Below are positions 1-4,166 of a stretch of DNA of 8,051 nt, piece after piece (position 1 is the first letter of the stretch; every line of letters starts with the position of its first letter). The DNA is taken from assembly GCA_001914705.1 (NCBI GenBank), contig MNDB01000025.1:1-8051 (forward strand). The letters run 5' to 3'. Below the pieces are notes generated by a model. That model made no database searches. It saw nothing but the letters and a program-made list of their open reading frames with translations, and was not told the DNA's origin. The position numbers and the translations under genes are program-made. The stretch comes from Actinobacteria bacterium 13_2_20CM_68_14. Its GTDB lineage: Bacteria > Actinomycetota > Thermoleophilia > Gaiellales > Gaiellaceae.

Positions 1-56
1 CCAAGCGCGCCCAGATCGCGGAGGCGATTCTCGAACTCAGCGTGGTCTAGGGGCAC
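1..56 (-). CDS. Possible N-terminus of a minus-strand gene cut by the window edge (alternative to 3-50)
   Basis: On the minus strand, GTG 54-56 opens a frame running off the left edge (MPLDHAEFENRLRDLGAL...). It lies five bases after the stop of the zinc-ribbon gene, with a GGGGAA stretch about 9 bases before the GTG that could serve as a ribosome binding site. The peptide looks like a helical N-terminus, but 18 codons cannot identify a family. Its third-position GC is lower than that of the opposing plus-strand frame, so the choice between the two stays open. Confidence 0.33.
   Translation of the reverse strand, partial: MPLDHAEFENRLRDLGAL
3..50 (+). CDS. Possible C-terminal tail of a plus-strand gene cut by the window edge
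   Basis: An open plus-strand frame enters from the left edge and ends at TAG 48-50. It reads as a short amphipathic helix (KRAQIAEAILELSVV), and nearly all of its third codon positions are G or C, as expected for coding DNA here. It is too short to assign to a family. It overlaps a minus-strand candidate starting at 56, and probably only one of the two is real. If this one is real, it converges with the zinc-ribbon gene 11 bases away. Confidence 0.35.
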   Translation, partial: KRAQIAEAILELSVV

Positions 57-61
57 GCGAC

Positions 62-232
62 CTAGTTCCCCATCTGGCCCGGAGGCTTGACGACGACGCC
101 GAGCACCTTAGAGCAGTTGTTGCAGAGCACCAACACGGCCTGGATGGCACCCACGGACCAGTTCCAGGGGTAAGTCCCAGCGGTGTTGAGGTCCGCTTCA
201 CAGTGAGGACAGATCGGAGTCGTGGCAGGCAT
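62..232 (-). CDS. Small zinc-ribbon-like protein, 56 residues, function unknown
   Basis: This short protein has two CxxC knuckles: CPHC at residues 8-11 and CNNC at 37-40. They are separated by a hydrophobic segment (WSVGAIQAVLVL), the usual plan of a minimal zinc ribbon binding one Zn(II). A stand-alone ribbon of this kind may bind nucleic acid or a protein partner, but neither is shown. The frame stays open upstream to about 367, but that extension is arginine-rich and low in complexity. I start at ATG 230-232, because family-like sequence begins there and a TACTCT box (243-248) lies 10 bases upstream. No Shine-Dalgarno site is visible. The tail KPPGQMGN is probably disordered. Confidence 0.6.
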   Translation of the reverse strand: MPATTPICPHCEADLNTAGTYPWNWSVGAIQAVLVLCNNCSKVLGVVVKPPGQMGN

Positions 233-242
233 TCGGCGCCGA

Positions 243-248
243 AGAGTA
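243..248 (-). promoter_or_regulatory. -10-like box TACTCT before the zinc-ribbon gene
   Basis: Reading the minus strand, TACTCT (a TANNNT match) ends 10 bases before the ATG at 232. Transcription would then start about 4 bases before the ATG, giving an almost leaderless mRNA, which fits the missing Shine-Dalgarno site. No convincing -35 hexamer is seen. Confidence 0.35.
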
Positions 249-291
249 ACGCGGCGAGGCTGAGCGCGCGACCTGGGGCGCCTCGTTCCCG

Positions 292-351
292 TCAGCCGCT
301 CTCGCCTTCGAGCGCTGAGCGGATCAGTCGCGCGCCCTCCGGCCGGAGCTT
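292..351 (-). pseudogene. C-terminal remnant of a paralogue of the 580-851 gene
   Basis: On the minus strand this reads KKLRPEGARLIRSALEGESG and then TGA (292-294). The core ARLIRSALEG also ends the frameshifted gene at 580-851, and the two DNA segments (302-327 and 584-609) match at 25 of 26 bases. The frame stays open upstream to a stop near 530, but has no plausible start and no resemblance to the N-terminal half of the other copy. I read it as the tail of a lost duplicate. A short conserved tag shared by two unrelated genes is also possible. Confidence 0.4.
302..327. repeat. 26-bp direct repeat, copy 1 (partner 584-609)
   Basis: This segment matches 584-609 in the same orientation with one difference (T at 307, C at 589). 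It contains the exact 20-mer TCGAGCGCTGAGCGGATCAG. On the minus strand both copies encode the same C-terminal peptide (LIRSALEG) in frame, so protein homology is the simplest explanation. The identity is nonetheless high compared with the flanking sequence, which diverges at once. Confidence 0.7.
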
Positions 352-428
352 TTTGGCGAATGCACACGAAACGCTTGCATATGCACGGCGGAACGGCGTA
401 GCGTCCGGCGGACCCGGTCCCCTAGAGA

Positions 429-511
429 GCGAGCCGGCAGGATCGCCCAGGAAGCAGCCTAAGCGCGCACCGGGGGGTACGCGCGCATCGCCCAGTCTCC
501 TGCCGGCTCGC
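429..511. repeat. Nested inverted repeat (14-bp perfect outer arms)
   Basis: GCGAGCCGGCAGGA at 429-442 is exactly complementary to 498-511. The arms extend outward imperfectly (GTCCC on the left, GGGAC on the right). Inside lies a second pair, GCGCGC at 463-468 and 481-486, closing a G-rich loop, plus a short direct repeat ATCGCCCAG (442-450, 487-495). Both strands could fold into one long hairpin of about 83 bases. No T-run follows, so it is not a classical terminator. It could be a small mobile-element remnant or a structured RNA. Confidence 0.6.
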
Positions 512-579
512 TTGGGACTAATGCCCCATCAAGCTGTATTTCATGCCAGCGTGACGGTCGAGGACAAACGGGCACTCGC

Positions 580-851
580 TCAATCGCCCTCGAGCGCTGA
601 GCGGATCAGCCTCGCCGCTTCGCGCTGTCGCATCGCCTCGACGTTCTCGTCGAGGAACTCGCCGACGTGCGCTCGATGTTCAGCCGCGCGATCTGCGGCG
701 CTTGGCGCTCGGTCAGCTCGTCGACGAACAGGCAGAGGTCGCCGTAGATGTGGTCGTCCTCGATGTCGCCGATACGGCTCCAGAGCCGCTCCACAAGCTC
801 TGGGTCCGAGAACGCGATCGCGTCGTCGTAGGTGAGTCGCTGGGCTGGCAT
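580..851 (-). pseudogene. Frameshifted gene for a ~90-residue helical protein, family unknown
   Basis: From ATG 849-851, preceded by a GAGAGGAG ribosome binding site only 4 bases away, the frame reads as an ordinary acidic helical protein (MPAQRLTYDDAIAFSDPELV... through IARL) to about residue 57. It then turns into low-complexity Arg/Ser sequence. The neighbouring frame takes over at 670-690 with EHRAHVGEFLDENVEAMRQR, ends in ARLIRSALEGD, and stops at TGA 580-582. The span is 272 bases, one short of 91 codons, so a single lost base around CTGAACAT explains it. That base may be a real mutation or a sequencing error. I do not recognise the family. No catalytic motif or membrane segment is visible. 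Confidence 0.6.
584..609. repeat. 26-bp direct repeat, copy 2 (partner 302-327)
   Basis: This is the second copy of the 26-bp segment, 282 bases downstream of the first. It covers the last codons of the frameshifted minus-strand gene. The inverted repeat at 429-511 lies between the two copies. Confidence 0.7.
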
Positions 852-896
852 CCTGCTCCTCTCGTCGTTGGTTCGGCCCGACTATCGCAGCGGATC

Positions 897-931
897 GCGG
901 CGTTGCCTAGTGAGGCAAGGCTGGTTGCCGC
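897..931. repeat. Stem-loop upstream of the frameshifted gene
   Basis: TTGCCT (903-908) and AGGCAA (913-918) form a perfect 6-bp stem with a 4-base loop, enclosed by GCGGC (897-901) and GCCGC (927-931). On the minus strand it lies about 45 bases before the start of the 580-851 gene, and it could act as a terminator for anything upstream or as a leader structure. There is no T-tract. Confidence 0.35.
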
Positions 932-951
932 AGGTCTGCCGCAGGGCCGGG

Positions 952-1068
952 CTAGACGGTCGGCAGGAGCGGCGGTGGCGAGTCTCGCTCGGTCGTAAAC
1001 CGTTTGCCGCCGCCGCCGTTCGAGACGACCAGAACGTCGTAGAGACATCGCTCTTGCACGGTGCCCAC
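952..1068 (-). CDS. Doubtful 38-codon small ORF
   Basis: The minus frame runs from GTG 1066-1068 to TAG 952-954. It begins VGTVQERCLYDVLVVSNGGG, with a beta-strand-like hydrophobic run and a poly-glycine turn, and ends in a proline-rich tail. Its composition is more protein-like than that of the other frames in this stretch. There is no clear ribosome binding site, and an in-frame stop lies only two codons upstream of the GTG. It may be a real short peptide gene, the end of a decayed gene, or chance. No function can be suggested. Confidence 0.22.
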   Translation of the reverse strand: MGTVQERCLYDVLVVSNGGGGKRFTTERDSPPPLLPTV

Positions 1069-1242
1069 GGCCTACAAAGTGCTGGCCCTGCAAGTCGAAC
1101 TCTGTTTGCCTAGGCTCATCGCCTCGCGCGTCGAAGCGCGTCGGCGGCCTTCGGGCTTTCGGCCGGGGTTCTGGCCGCAGGGCCAGTTGAGCCAGTCTAC
1201 TCCTCGAAGTCGCCGCCCGCACGTTTTCGGTCGACCGCTTGG

Positions 1243-1299
1243 CTAGGACTTCTTACCGAGCCCTAGCCACTTACGGATCCTCGCCATGAGGCTGGCCAT
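1243..1299 (-). CDS. Possible 18-residue cationic amphipathic peptide
   Basis: The minus frame from ATG 1297-1299 to TAG 1243-1245 encodes MASLMARIRKWLGLGKKS. It has five basic and no acidic residues, and hydrophobic and basic residues alternate as in an amphipathic helix. It overlaps the 3' end of the 57-residue gene (1271-1444) by 29 bases in another frame, which would permit translational coupling. A TAGAG seven bases before the ATG is at best a weak ribosome binding site. Very short ORFs often arise by chance, so this is speculative. If real, a membrane-active or regulatory peptide is conceivable. Confidence 0.2.
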   Translation of the reverse strand: MASLMARIRKWLGLGKKS

Positions 1300-1444
1300 G
1301 GGCAGACTCTAGGCCCCCTCCAATCGCGCTGAGCAGCCGCAGCACCCCATTCAGTTGCTCCTCTTCGCCTCCAGCCTCGGCGTCGATCGCATGCCGCAGT
1401 CGGCCTAAGAGCGCTTCATCCAGGGCTTGCACAGGGTTCTCCAC
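1271..1444 (-). CDS. Hypothetical acidic helical protein, 57 residues
   Basis: GTG 1442-1444 starts a short frame preceded by GGAAG five bases upstream, a good ribosome binding site, and TAA 1271-1273 ends it. The product has an acidic helical stretch (ALDEALLGRLRHAIDAEAGG), then a second helix (EEEQLNGVLRLLSAIGGGLE), and a polar tail with two histidines. Its composition is plainly protein-like, in contrast to the alternative frames. An in-frame TAG lies just upstream of the ribosome binding site region, which rules out a longer form. No family is recognised. It is soluble, with no cysteines or membrane segment, and is divergent from the coiled-coil gene at 1647. It may belong to the same accessory cluster. 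Confidence 0.45.
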   Translation of the reverse strand: MENPVQALDEALLGRLRHAIDAEAGGEEEQLNGVLRLLSAIGGGLESAHGQPHGEDP

Positions 1445-1629
1445 AACAACTTCCGAGAGGCTGATCTAGGAAGACGCAAGCTACCGTACACCCGAGGCAC
1501 GCGATGCGGTGTGTTGCCCACCGGGACTTGTCGGAGTTTGCGGGACTCGCTTCGATTCCTGCGCGTGAGCCCGAGTCGCCGGCTTCGGCCTCCAACGTGG
1601 CGCGCCGAATCACGCGCTCGGCCCACGCG

Positions 1630-1635
1630 TACCAT
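1630..1635 (+). promoter_or_regulatory. -10-like box TACCAT before the coiled-coil gene
   Basis: TACCAT matches TANNNT and ends 11 bases before ATG 1647. If used, the mRNA would start about 5 bases before the ATG and would exclude the GGAGA (1636-1640) that otherwise looks like a ribosome binding site. The two readings compete. Confidence 0.25.
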
Positions 1636-1646
1636 GGAGACGGCGC

Positions 1647-1871
1647 ATGACTGACAGTGAGGACGTATCGAGCGTCGCCCGCCAACTGGCGGATCTCACT
1701 CAGACCGTGGAGGAGTTGCAGAGCCAGCTCGAGAAGTTCCGCCTGGGAGCTGAAACTCAACAAGAACGCGCGGATACCCAACAAGAGCGAATTGACCTCG
1801 CGGCGCGAGAACTAGCCGAGGTCAGTGACCGTCTGCAGGCTGCGGCAACGGCGCTGCGTCAGTCGATCTAA
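1647..1871 (+). CDS. Small coiled-coil protein, 74 residues, function unknown
   Basis: The whole protein from about residue 7 to 72 is a predicted long alpha helix with regular hydrophobic heptad spacing (V, L, L, V, L, L pattern) and many Gln/Glu/Arg, typical of an oligomerising coiled coil. There are no cysteines, no membrane segment and no signal peptide. Residues 37-50 are two copies of a seven-residue unit, TQQERAD and TQQERID, encoded by adjacent 21-base repeats (1755-1775, 1776-1796), which indicates growth by heptad duplication. ATG 1647 is chosen because GGAGA lies 6 bases before it. The response-regulator gene follows after 72 bases with its own promoter-like sequence. A role as adaptor or oligomerisation tether is guesswork. 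Confidence 0.65.
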   Translation: MTDSEDVSSVARQLADLTQTVEELQSQLEKFRLGAETQQERADTQQERIDLAARELAEVSDRLQAAATALRQSI

Positions 1872-1877
1872 AGTCGC

Positions 1878-1897
1878 CCGTTTTGGGCCGCAAACGG
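1878..1897. terminator. Weak hairpin after the coiled-coil gene
   Basis: CCGTTT (1878-1883) and AAACGG (1892-1897) form a 6-bp stem with an 8-base loop, starting 7 bases after the stop at 1871. It can extend by two pairs around a bulge. No T-run follows, so an intrinsic terminator is uncertain. Confidence 0.3.
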
Positions 1898-1902
1898 CGC
1901 GG

Positions 1903-1933
1903 TTGAGCGGTAGTCCGACTTCCCGCATACAAT
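1903..1933 (+). promoter_or_regulatory. Candidate sigma70-type promoter for the response regulator
   Basis: TTGAGC (1903-1908) and TACAAT (1928-1933) resemble -35 and -10 hexamers (four and five of six consensus bases) with a long 19-base spacer. Transcription would begin near 1940, about 4 bases before GTG 1944. This fits the lack of a Shine-Dalgarno site there and suggests a near-leaderless mRNA. Confidence 0.45.
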
Positions 1934-1943
1934 CCGGCAGGCC

Positions 1944-2582
1944 GTGGTGGAAAACGGGCAGGGACGCAAGGAGATCACGTGTTTGATCGTGGACGACCAC
2001 GAGGTCGTTCGCGAAGGCCTGCGGCTTTCGCTCTCGCGCGCCCCGCATATTCGCGTGGTCGGCGAGGCGTCTGACGGTGCCACCGCGGTCGCGCTCGCGG
2101 AGCGGCGCAAGCCCGACGTCGTGATCATGGACGTCCGCATGCCGGGGATGGACGGACTCGAAGCGACGAAGATCCTGACCGAGAAGGTCCCGGAGACGGC
2201 CGTCCTCATCTTCACCGCCTATAGCGAGCGCAGCCTGCTCGGCCGGGGGCTGGATTCGGGCGCGAAGGGCTACATCCTCAAGGAGGCGCCGCATCAGACC
2301 CTGCTGAAGGCGATCGACAAGGTGGTCGCCGGGGACGGCTTCGTCGACCCGGCGCTGATGCCCGCGTTCCTCGGCGACGCGCGCGACGAGATGCTGACCG
2401 GCCGCGAGCGAGAGATCCTGCAACTCCTCGCCGACGGGATGTCAAACGCGGACGTCGCCGCGCGGCTCTTCATCAGCCAGGAGACCGTCAAGAGCCACGT
2501 GCGGCACATCCTCACGAAGCTCGAGGCGGACACGCGGACGCACGCAGTTGCGATTGCGCTTCGCGACGCCATCATCGACTGA
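1944..2582 (+). CDS. NarL/FixJ-family DNA-binding response regulator
   Basis: This is a full-length two-domain regulator of 212 residues. The receiver domain (about 11-130) has the acidic pair D17-D18, phospho-acceptor D63 in VVIMDVRMPG, the switch threonine T91 and conserved K113 in GYILKEA. The C-terminal LuxR/GerE helix-turn-helix (about 151-210) reads LTGREREILQLLADGMSNAD and continues through the recognition helix SQETVKSHVRHI. Phosphorylation at D63 should drive dimerisation and DNA binding. The first beta strand (ITCLIVDD) begins at residue 11, so the start must lie upstream of a tempting internal TTG; GTG 1944 or 1947 both fit. The kinase gene downstream is the expected partner. All functional residues appear intact. 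The target genes are unknown. Confidence 0.93.
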   Translation: MVENGQGRKEITCLIVDDHEVVREGLRLSLSRAPHIRVVGEASDGATAVALAERRKPDVVIMDVRMPGMDGLEATKILTEKVPETAVLIFTAYSERSLLGRGLDSGAKGYILKEAPHQTLLKAIDKVVAGDGFVDPALMPAFLGDARDEMLTGREREILQLLADGMSNADVAARLFISQETVKSHVRHILTKLEADTRTHAVAIALRDAIID

Positions 2583-2590
2583 GGCGTCGC
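2563..2590. repeat. 8-bp inverted repeat spanning the response-regulator stop codon
   Basis: GCGACGCC (2563-2570) pairs perfectly with GGCGTCGC (2583-2590) around a 12-base loop that contains the TGA stop. The right arm coincides with the start of the first 74-bp repeat copy. It could slow or partly terminate transcription between regulator and kinase, but no T-tract follows. Confidence 0.45.
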
Positions 2591-2657
2591 TTGCGATGCC
2601 GACTGGAGGCCACGGTGGCTTTGCCGCCGGGGCCGTCTAAACCCCGTGGAAGGATGA
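2584..2657. repeat. 74-bp direct repeat, copy 1
   Basis: It matches 2692-2765 at 68 of 74 positions, in the same orientation and 108 bases apart. The first 28 bases are identical. Each copy contains a GC-rich hairpin with a TTT loop (here 2608-2634: 12-base arms with ten Watson-Crick pairs and one G-T) and ends in GGAAGGATGA. It begins two bases after the regulator's stop codon. Confidence 0.85.
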
Positions 2658-2691
2658 CCTCCACTAAAAAGCTGATCTCGACCCAATCGAC

Positions 2692-2765
2692 GCGTCGCTT
2701 GCGATGCCGACTGGAGGCCGCGGCGGCTTTGCCGGCGGGGCCCTCTAAACCCGATGGAAGGATGA
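2692..2765. repeat. 74-bp direct repeat, copy 2
   Basis: This is the second copy. Its hairpin is at 2716-2742 (ten of twelve pairs, TTT loop). Its terminal GGAAGGA (2756-2762) is the ribosome binding site of the kinase gene, 10 bases before ATG 2773, so this copy forms the leader of the kinase. The hairpin lies 14 bases before the binding site, where folding could influence translation or RNA stability. Confidence 0.85.
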
Positions 2766-2772
2766 TTTGCGG

Positions 2773-3960
2773 ATGAAGGTCCCCCCGAGTTGGACTAGGT
2801 TCCTGCCGGCGGTTGCCTGTGCGGCCCTCGGGGGCGTCGGGCTCGCCACCGGGAGGAACTGGCTCGCCTGGGTCGGCTTTACCGCGGCGGTCGTGGCCGC
2901 GGCTGCGGCTGCCTTCTCGATTCTGTTCGCCGAGCGGCGCCGGCATAAGGTTGAAAAGGGTGAGCTCGTCGCGCAGGCGACCTTCCTCGACTCGCTCGTA
3001 GAGTCGATGGGCACGATCGCGCAGACGCGGGAGGCGGCGGAGATCCTCGAGCAGACGCGCCGCGAGGCGGAGCGCATCTTCCGTGCGCGGGCGCAGATGC
3101 TCCCGCCCGGGGAGAAGCCCAAGGCCGCGCCTGCCGAGCGCTCGGTGCTTTTTCCGCTGCGGGTTCACGGCGAAGAGATCGCCTCGCTCCGCCTGACGCG
3201 CAACCGCGCATTCGACCGCGGCGACGTCGTGCGCGCGACGGTGCTCGCAGACTTCGCCGCTCGTGCAGCCGAAAACGCCCGGTTGCTGGCCGAGGCCAAG
3301 GTTCGCGAGGCCGACCGGGCACGCCTCTCCGAGCAGCTCGTCACAGCTGAGCAAGACGAGCGGCGACGGTTGGCGCTCTTCCTTCACGACGGGCCGGTCC
3401 AGTCGATGTCCGGGATCGGTCTGATGCTCGATGCCGCGATAGGCTCGATCGAATCCGAGCGGCTCGACGATGCCCAACAGGTACTGGCGGCCGCGCTCGA
3501 ACGCCACCGGGAGACGATCCGTTCGCTGCGCGACCTCTCCTTCAACATCGAGCCTGTCGTCCTGCGGGACCAGGGCTTCGCTGCTGCCGTTCGCGCCTAC
3601 GCCGACCAGATCGGGCTTTCGAACCAGATCCAGGTCGACCTCGACCTCGACGCAGCCGGGCAGTTGGCGGAGAAGGCGCAGGTCGGGCTCTACCAGATCA
3701 TCCGCGAGGCGGTCAGCCAGGCGATCCGCCGCGGGCCGCCGACCCGAATCTCGATTCGCGTCGCACAGCTCGACGGGGAGGTCGCGACGGAGATCTCCGA
3801 CGACGGAACGGGCGAGCGCCGGCGGCGAAGCTTCGAGGCGATCGAGGAGCGCGCGCTGACATTGAACGGCCGCATGACGGTCGGCGCCGGGGCCAACGGC
3901 GGCATCGCCGTCCGGGTCGTCTTGCCGCGGTATGCCGCGGAGAGCGAAGGCTCAGACTAG
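2773..3960 (+). CDS. Membrane-anchored HisKA_3 sensor histidine kinase with degenerate ATP-binding domain
   Basis: ATG 2773 is preceded by GGAAGGA (2756-2762), giving 395 residues; a TTG at 2767 would add two. Residues 8-27 and 31-53 form two hydrophobic membrane segments. A GAF-like region follows (about 68-172), then a helix leading into the HisKA_3 dimerisation domain with phospho-acceptor H205 in LFLHDGPVQS. The ATPase domain (about 300-386) keeps DDGTG (343-347), but the N-box asparagine is glutamine (REAVSQ, Q316), and the glycine-rich GxGL ATP-lid motif is replaced by ERRRRSF before EAIEER. The overall fold seems kept (NGRMTVGAGANGGIAVRVVLP-like end). Kinase activity may therefore be weak or lost, with phosphatase or heterodimer roles possible. 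Its expected target is the upstream regulator. Confidence 0.88.
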   Translation: MKVPPSWTRFLPAVACAALGGVGLATGRNWLAWVGFTAAVVAAAAAAFSILFAERRRHKVEKGELVAQATFLDSLVESMGTIAQTREAAEILEQTRREAERIFRARAQMLPPGEKPKAAPAERSVLFPLRVHGEEIASLRLTRNRAFDRGDVVRATVLADFAARAAENARLLAEAKVREADRARLSEQLVTAEQDERRRLALFLHDGPVQSMSGIGLMLDAAIGSIESERLDDAQQVLAAALERHRETIRSLRDLSFNIEPVVLRDQGFAAAVRAYADQIGLSNQIQVDLDLDAAGQLAEKAQVGLYQIIREAVSQAIRRGPPTRISIRVAQLDGEVATEISDDGTGERRRRSFEAIEERALTLNGRMTVGAGANGGIAVRVVLPRYAAESEGSD

Positions 3961-3963
3961 GAT
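3958..3963 (+). promoter_or_regulatory. -10-like box TAGGAT before the 63-residue gene
   Basis: TAGGAT matches TANNNT and overlaps the kinase stop codon, ending 11 bases before ATG 3975. An internal promoter is possible, but co-transcription with the kinase 14 bases upstream is equally likely. Confidence 0.2.
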
Positions 3964-3974
3964 CCCGGCCCGGA

Positions 3975-4166
3975 ATGGGCGCGAACGGCTATCTGCTCTT
4001 CATCTCGAAGCCGACGGGCTACGAGCTGCGCGAGCGCCAAGGCGATCTGCCGGGCGTCGGCCAGGAGATCGAAGACGACGGGGCGCGGCTTCGGGTCTCG
4101 AAGATCGGGCCCTCACCGCTGCCCGGCGACCGGCGTCCCTGCGCTTACCTGCAGCCGGCTACTTAA
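3975..4166 (+). CDS. Conserved-looking small protein, 63 residues, function unknown
   Basis: This is a compact beta-rich protein: GYLLFISKPTGYELRERQGD, then GVGQEIEDDGARLRVSKIG, and a Pro-rich C-terminal segment with one cysteine. The alternation of short strands and turns suggests a small barrel or barrel-like fold. There is no membrane segment or metal motif. It starts 14 bases after the kinase stop and has no clear Shine-Dalgarno site, so it is probably the third gene of the regulator-kinase operon. Its TAA (4164-4166) lies inside the last codons of the convergent flavoprotein gene, an 8-base overlap that leaves no room for a terminator. I do not recognise a family. Proximity makes a link to the kinase plausible but unproven. 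Confidence 0.65.
   Translation: MGANGYLLFISKPTGYELRERQGDLPGVGQEIEDDGARLRVSKIGPSPLPGDRRPCAYLQPAT

Larger units (their letters stand above)
233..579. other. Gene-poor stretch with a gene remnant and an inverted repeat
   Basis: There is no convincing intact gene here. The plus-strand frame that runs through it is arginine/serine-rich and looks like chance. The segment contains a -10-like box for the zinc-ribbon gene, a C-terminal remnant (292-351, minus) related to the frameshifted gene at 580-851, and a nested inverted repeat at 429-511. Confidence 0.5.
852..1242. other. Gene-poor stretch, no confident gene
   Basis: Several frames are open here, but their products are Arg/Ser/Pro-rich and unlike real proteins. 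The only hints are a 38-codon minus frame at 952-1068 and a plus frame with four close cysteines at 1062-1190, neither strong. The stem-loop at 897-931 lies at the left end. Confidence 0.5.

Noticed and set aside
233..367. N-terminal extension of the zinc-ribbon protein to 101 residues
   Set aside because: The extra 45 residues are basic and low-complexity and overlap the paralogue remnant. The TANNNT box supports ATG 232.
203..835. 210-codon plus-strand open frame across the left gene-poor region
   Set aside because: It is Arg/Ser/Ala-rich without motifs and lies antisense to the zinc-ribbon gene start and the frameshifted gene.
1062..1190. Plus-strand frame with four close cysteines (CPRPTKCWPCKSNSVC)
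   Set aside because: It has no start or ribosome binding site, the surroundings are Arg-rich, and the tail is low-complexity. The cysteines are probably chance.
713..1222. 169-codon minus-strand open frame
   Set aside because: It is low-complexity and Arg-rich, and overlaps the better-supported 580-851 gene in another frame.
1982..1984. TTG as the response-regulator start, after AAGGAG
   Set aside because: It would delete the first beta strand of the receiver (ITCLIV), which is needed for the fold.
2584..2765. CRISPR-like repeat-spacer-repeat
   Set aside because: There are only two copies, the units are too long (74 bp), there is one 34-bp gap, and no cas gene is nearby.
2591..2776. 61-codon plus frame through both 74-bp repeats, ending by overlapping the kinase ATG
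   Set aside because: The repeats are in phase only because 108 is a multiple of 3, differences between copies are mostly amino-acid changing, and no ribosome binding site is present. The hairpins explain the conservation better.
2572..3507. Long minus-strand open frame (about 311 codons) opposite the kinase
   Set aside because: It is antisense to a clear histidine kinase, rich in Arg/Gly/Pro/His, and typical of a GC-rich shadow frame.
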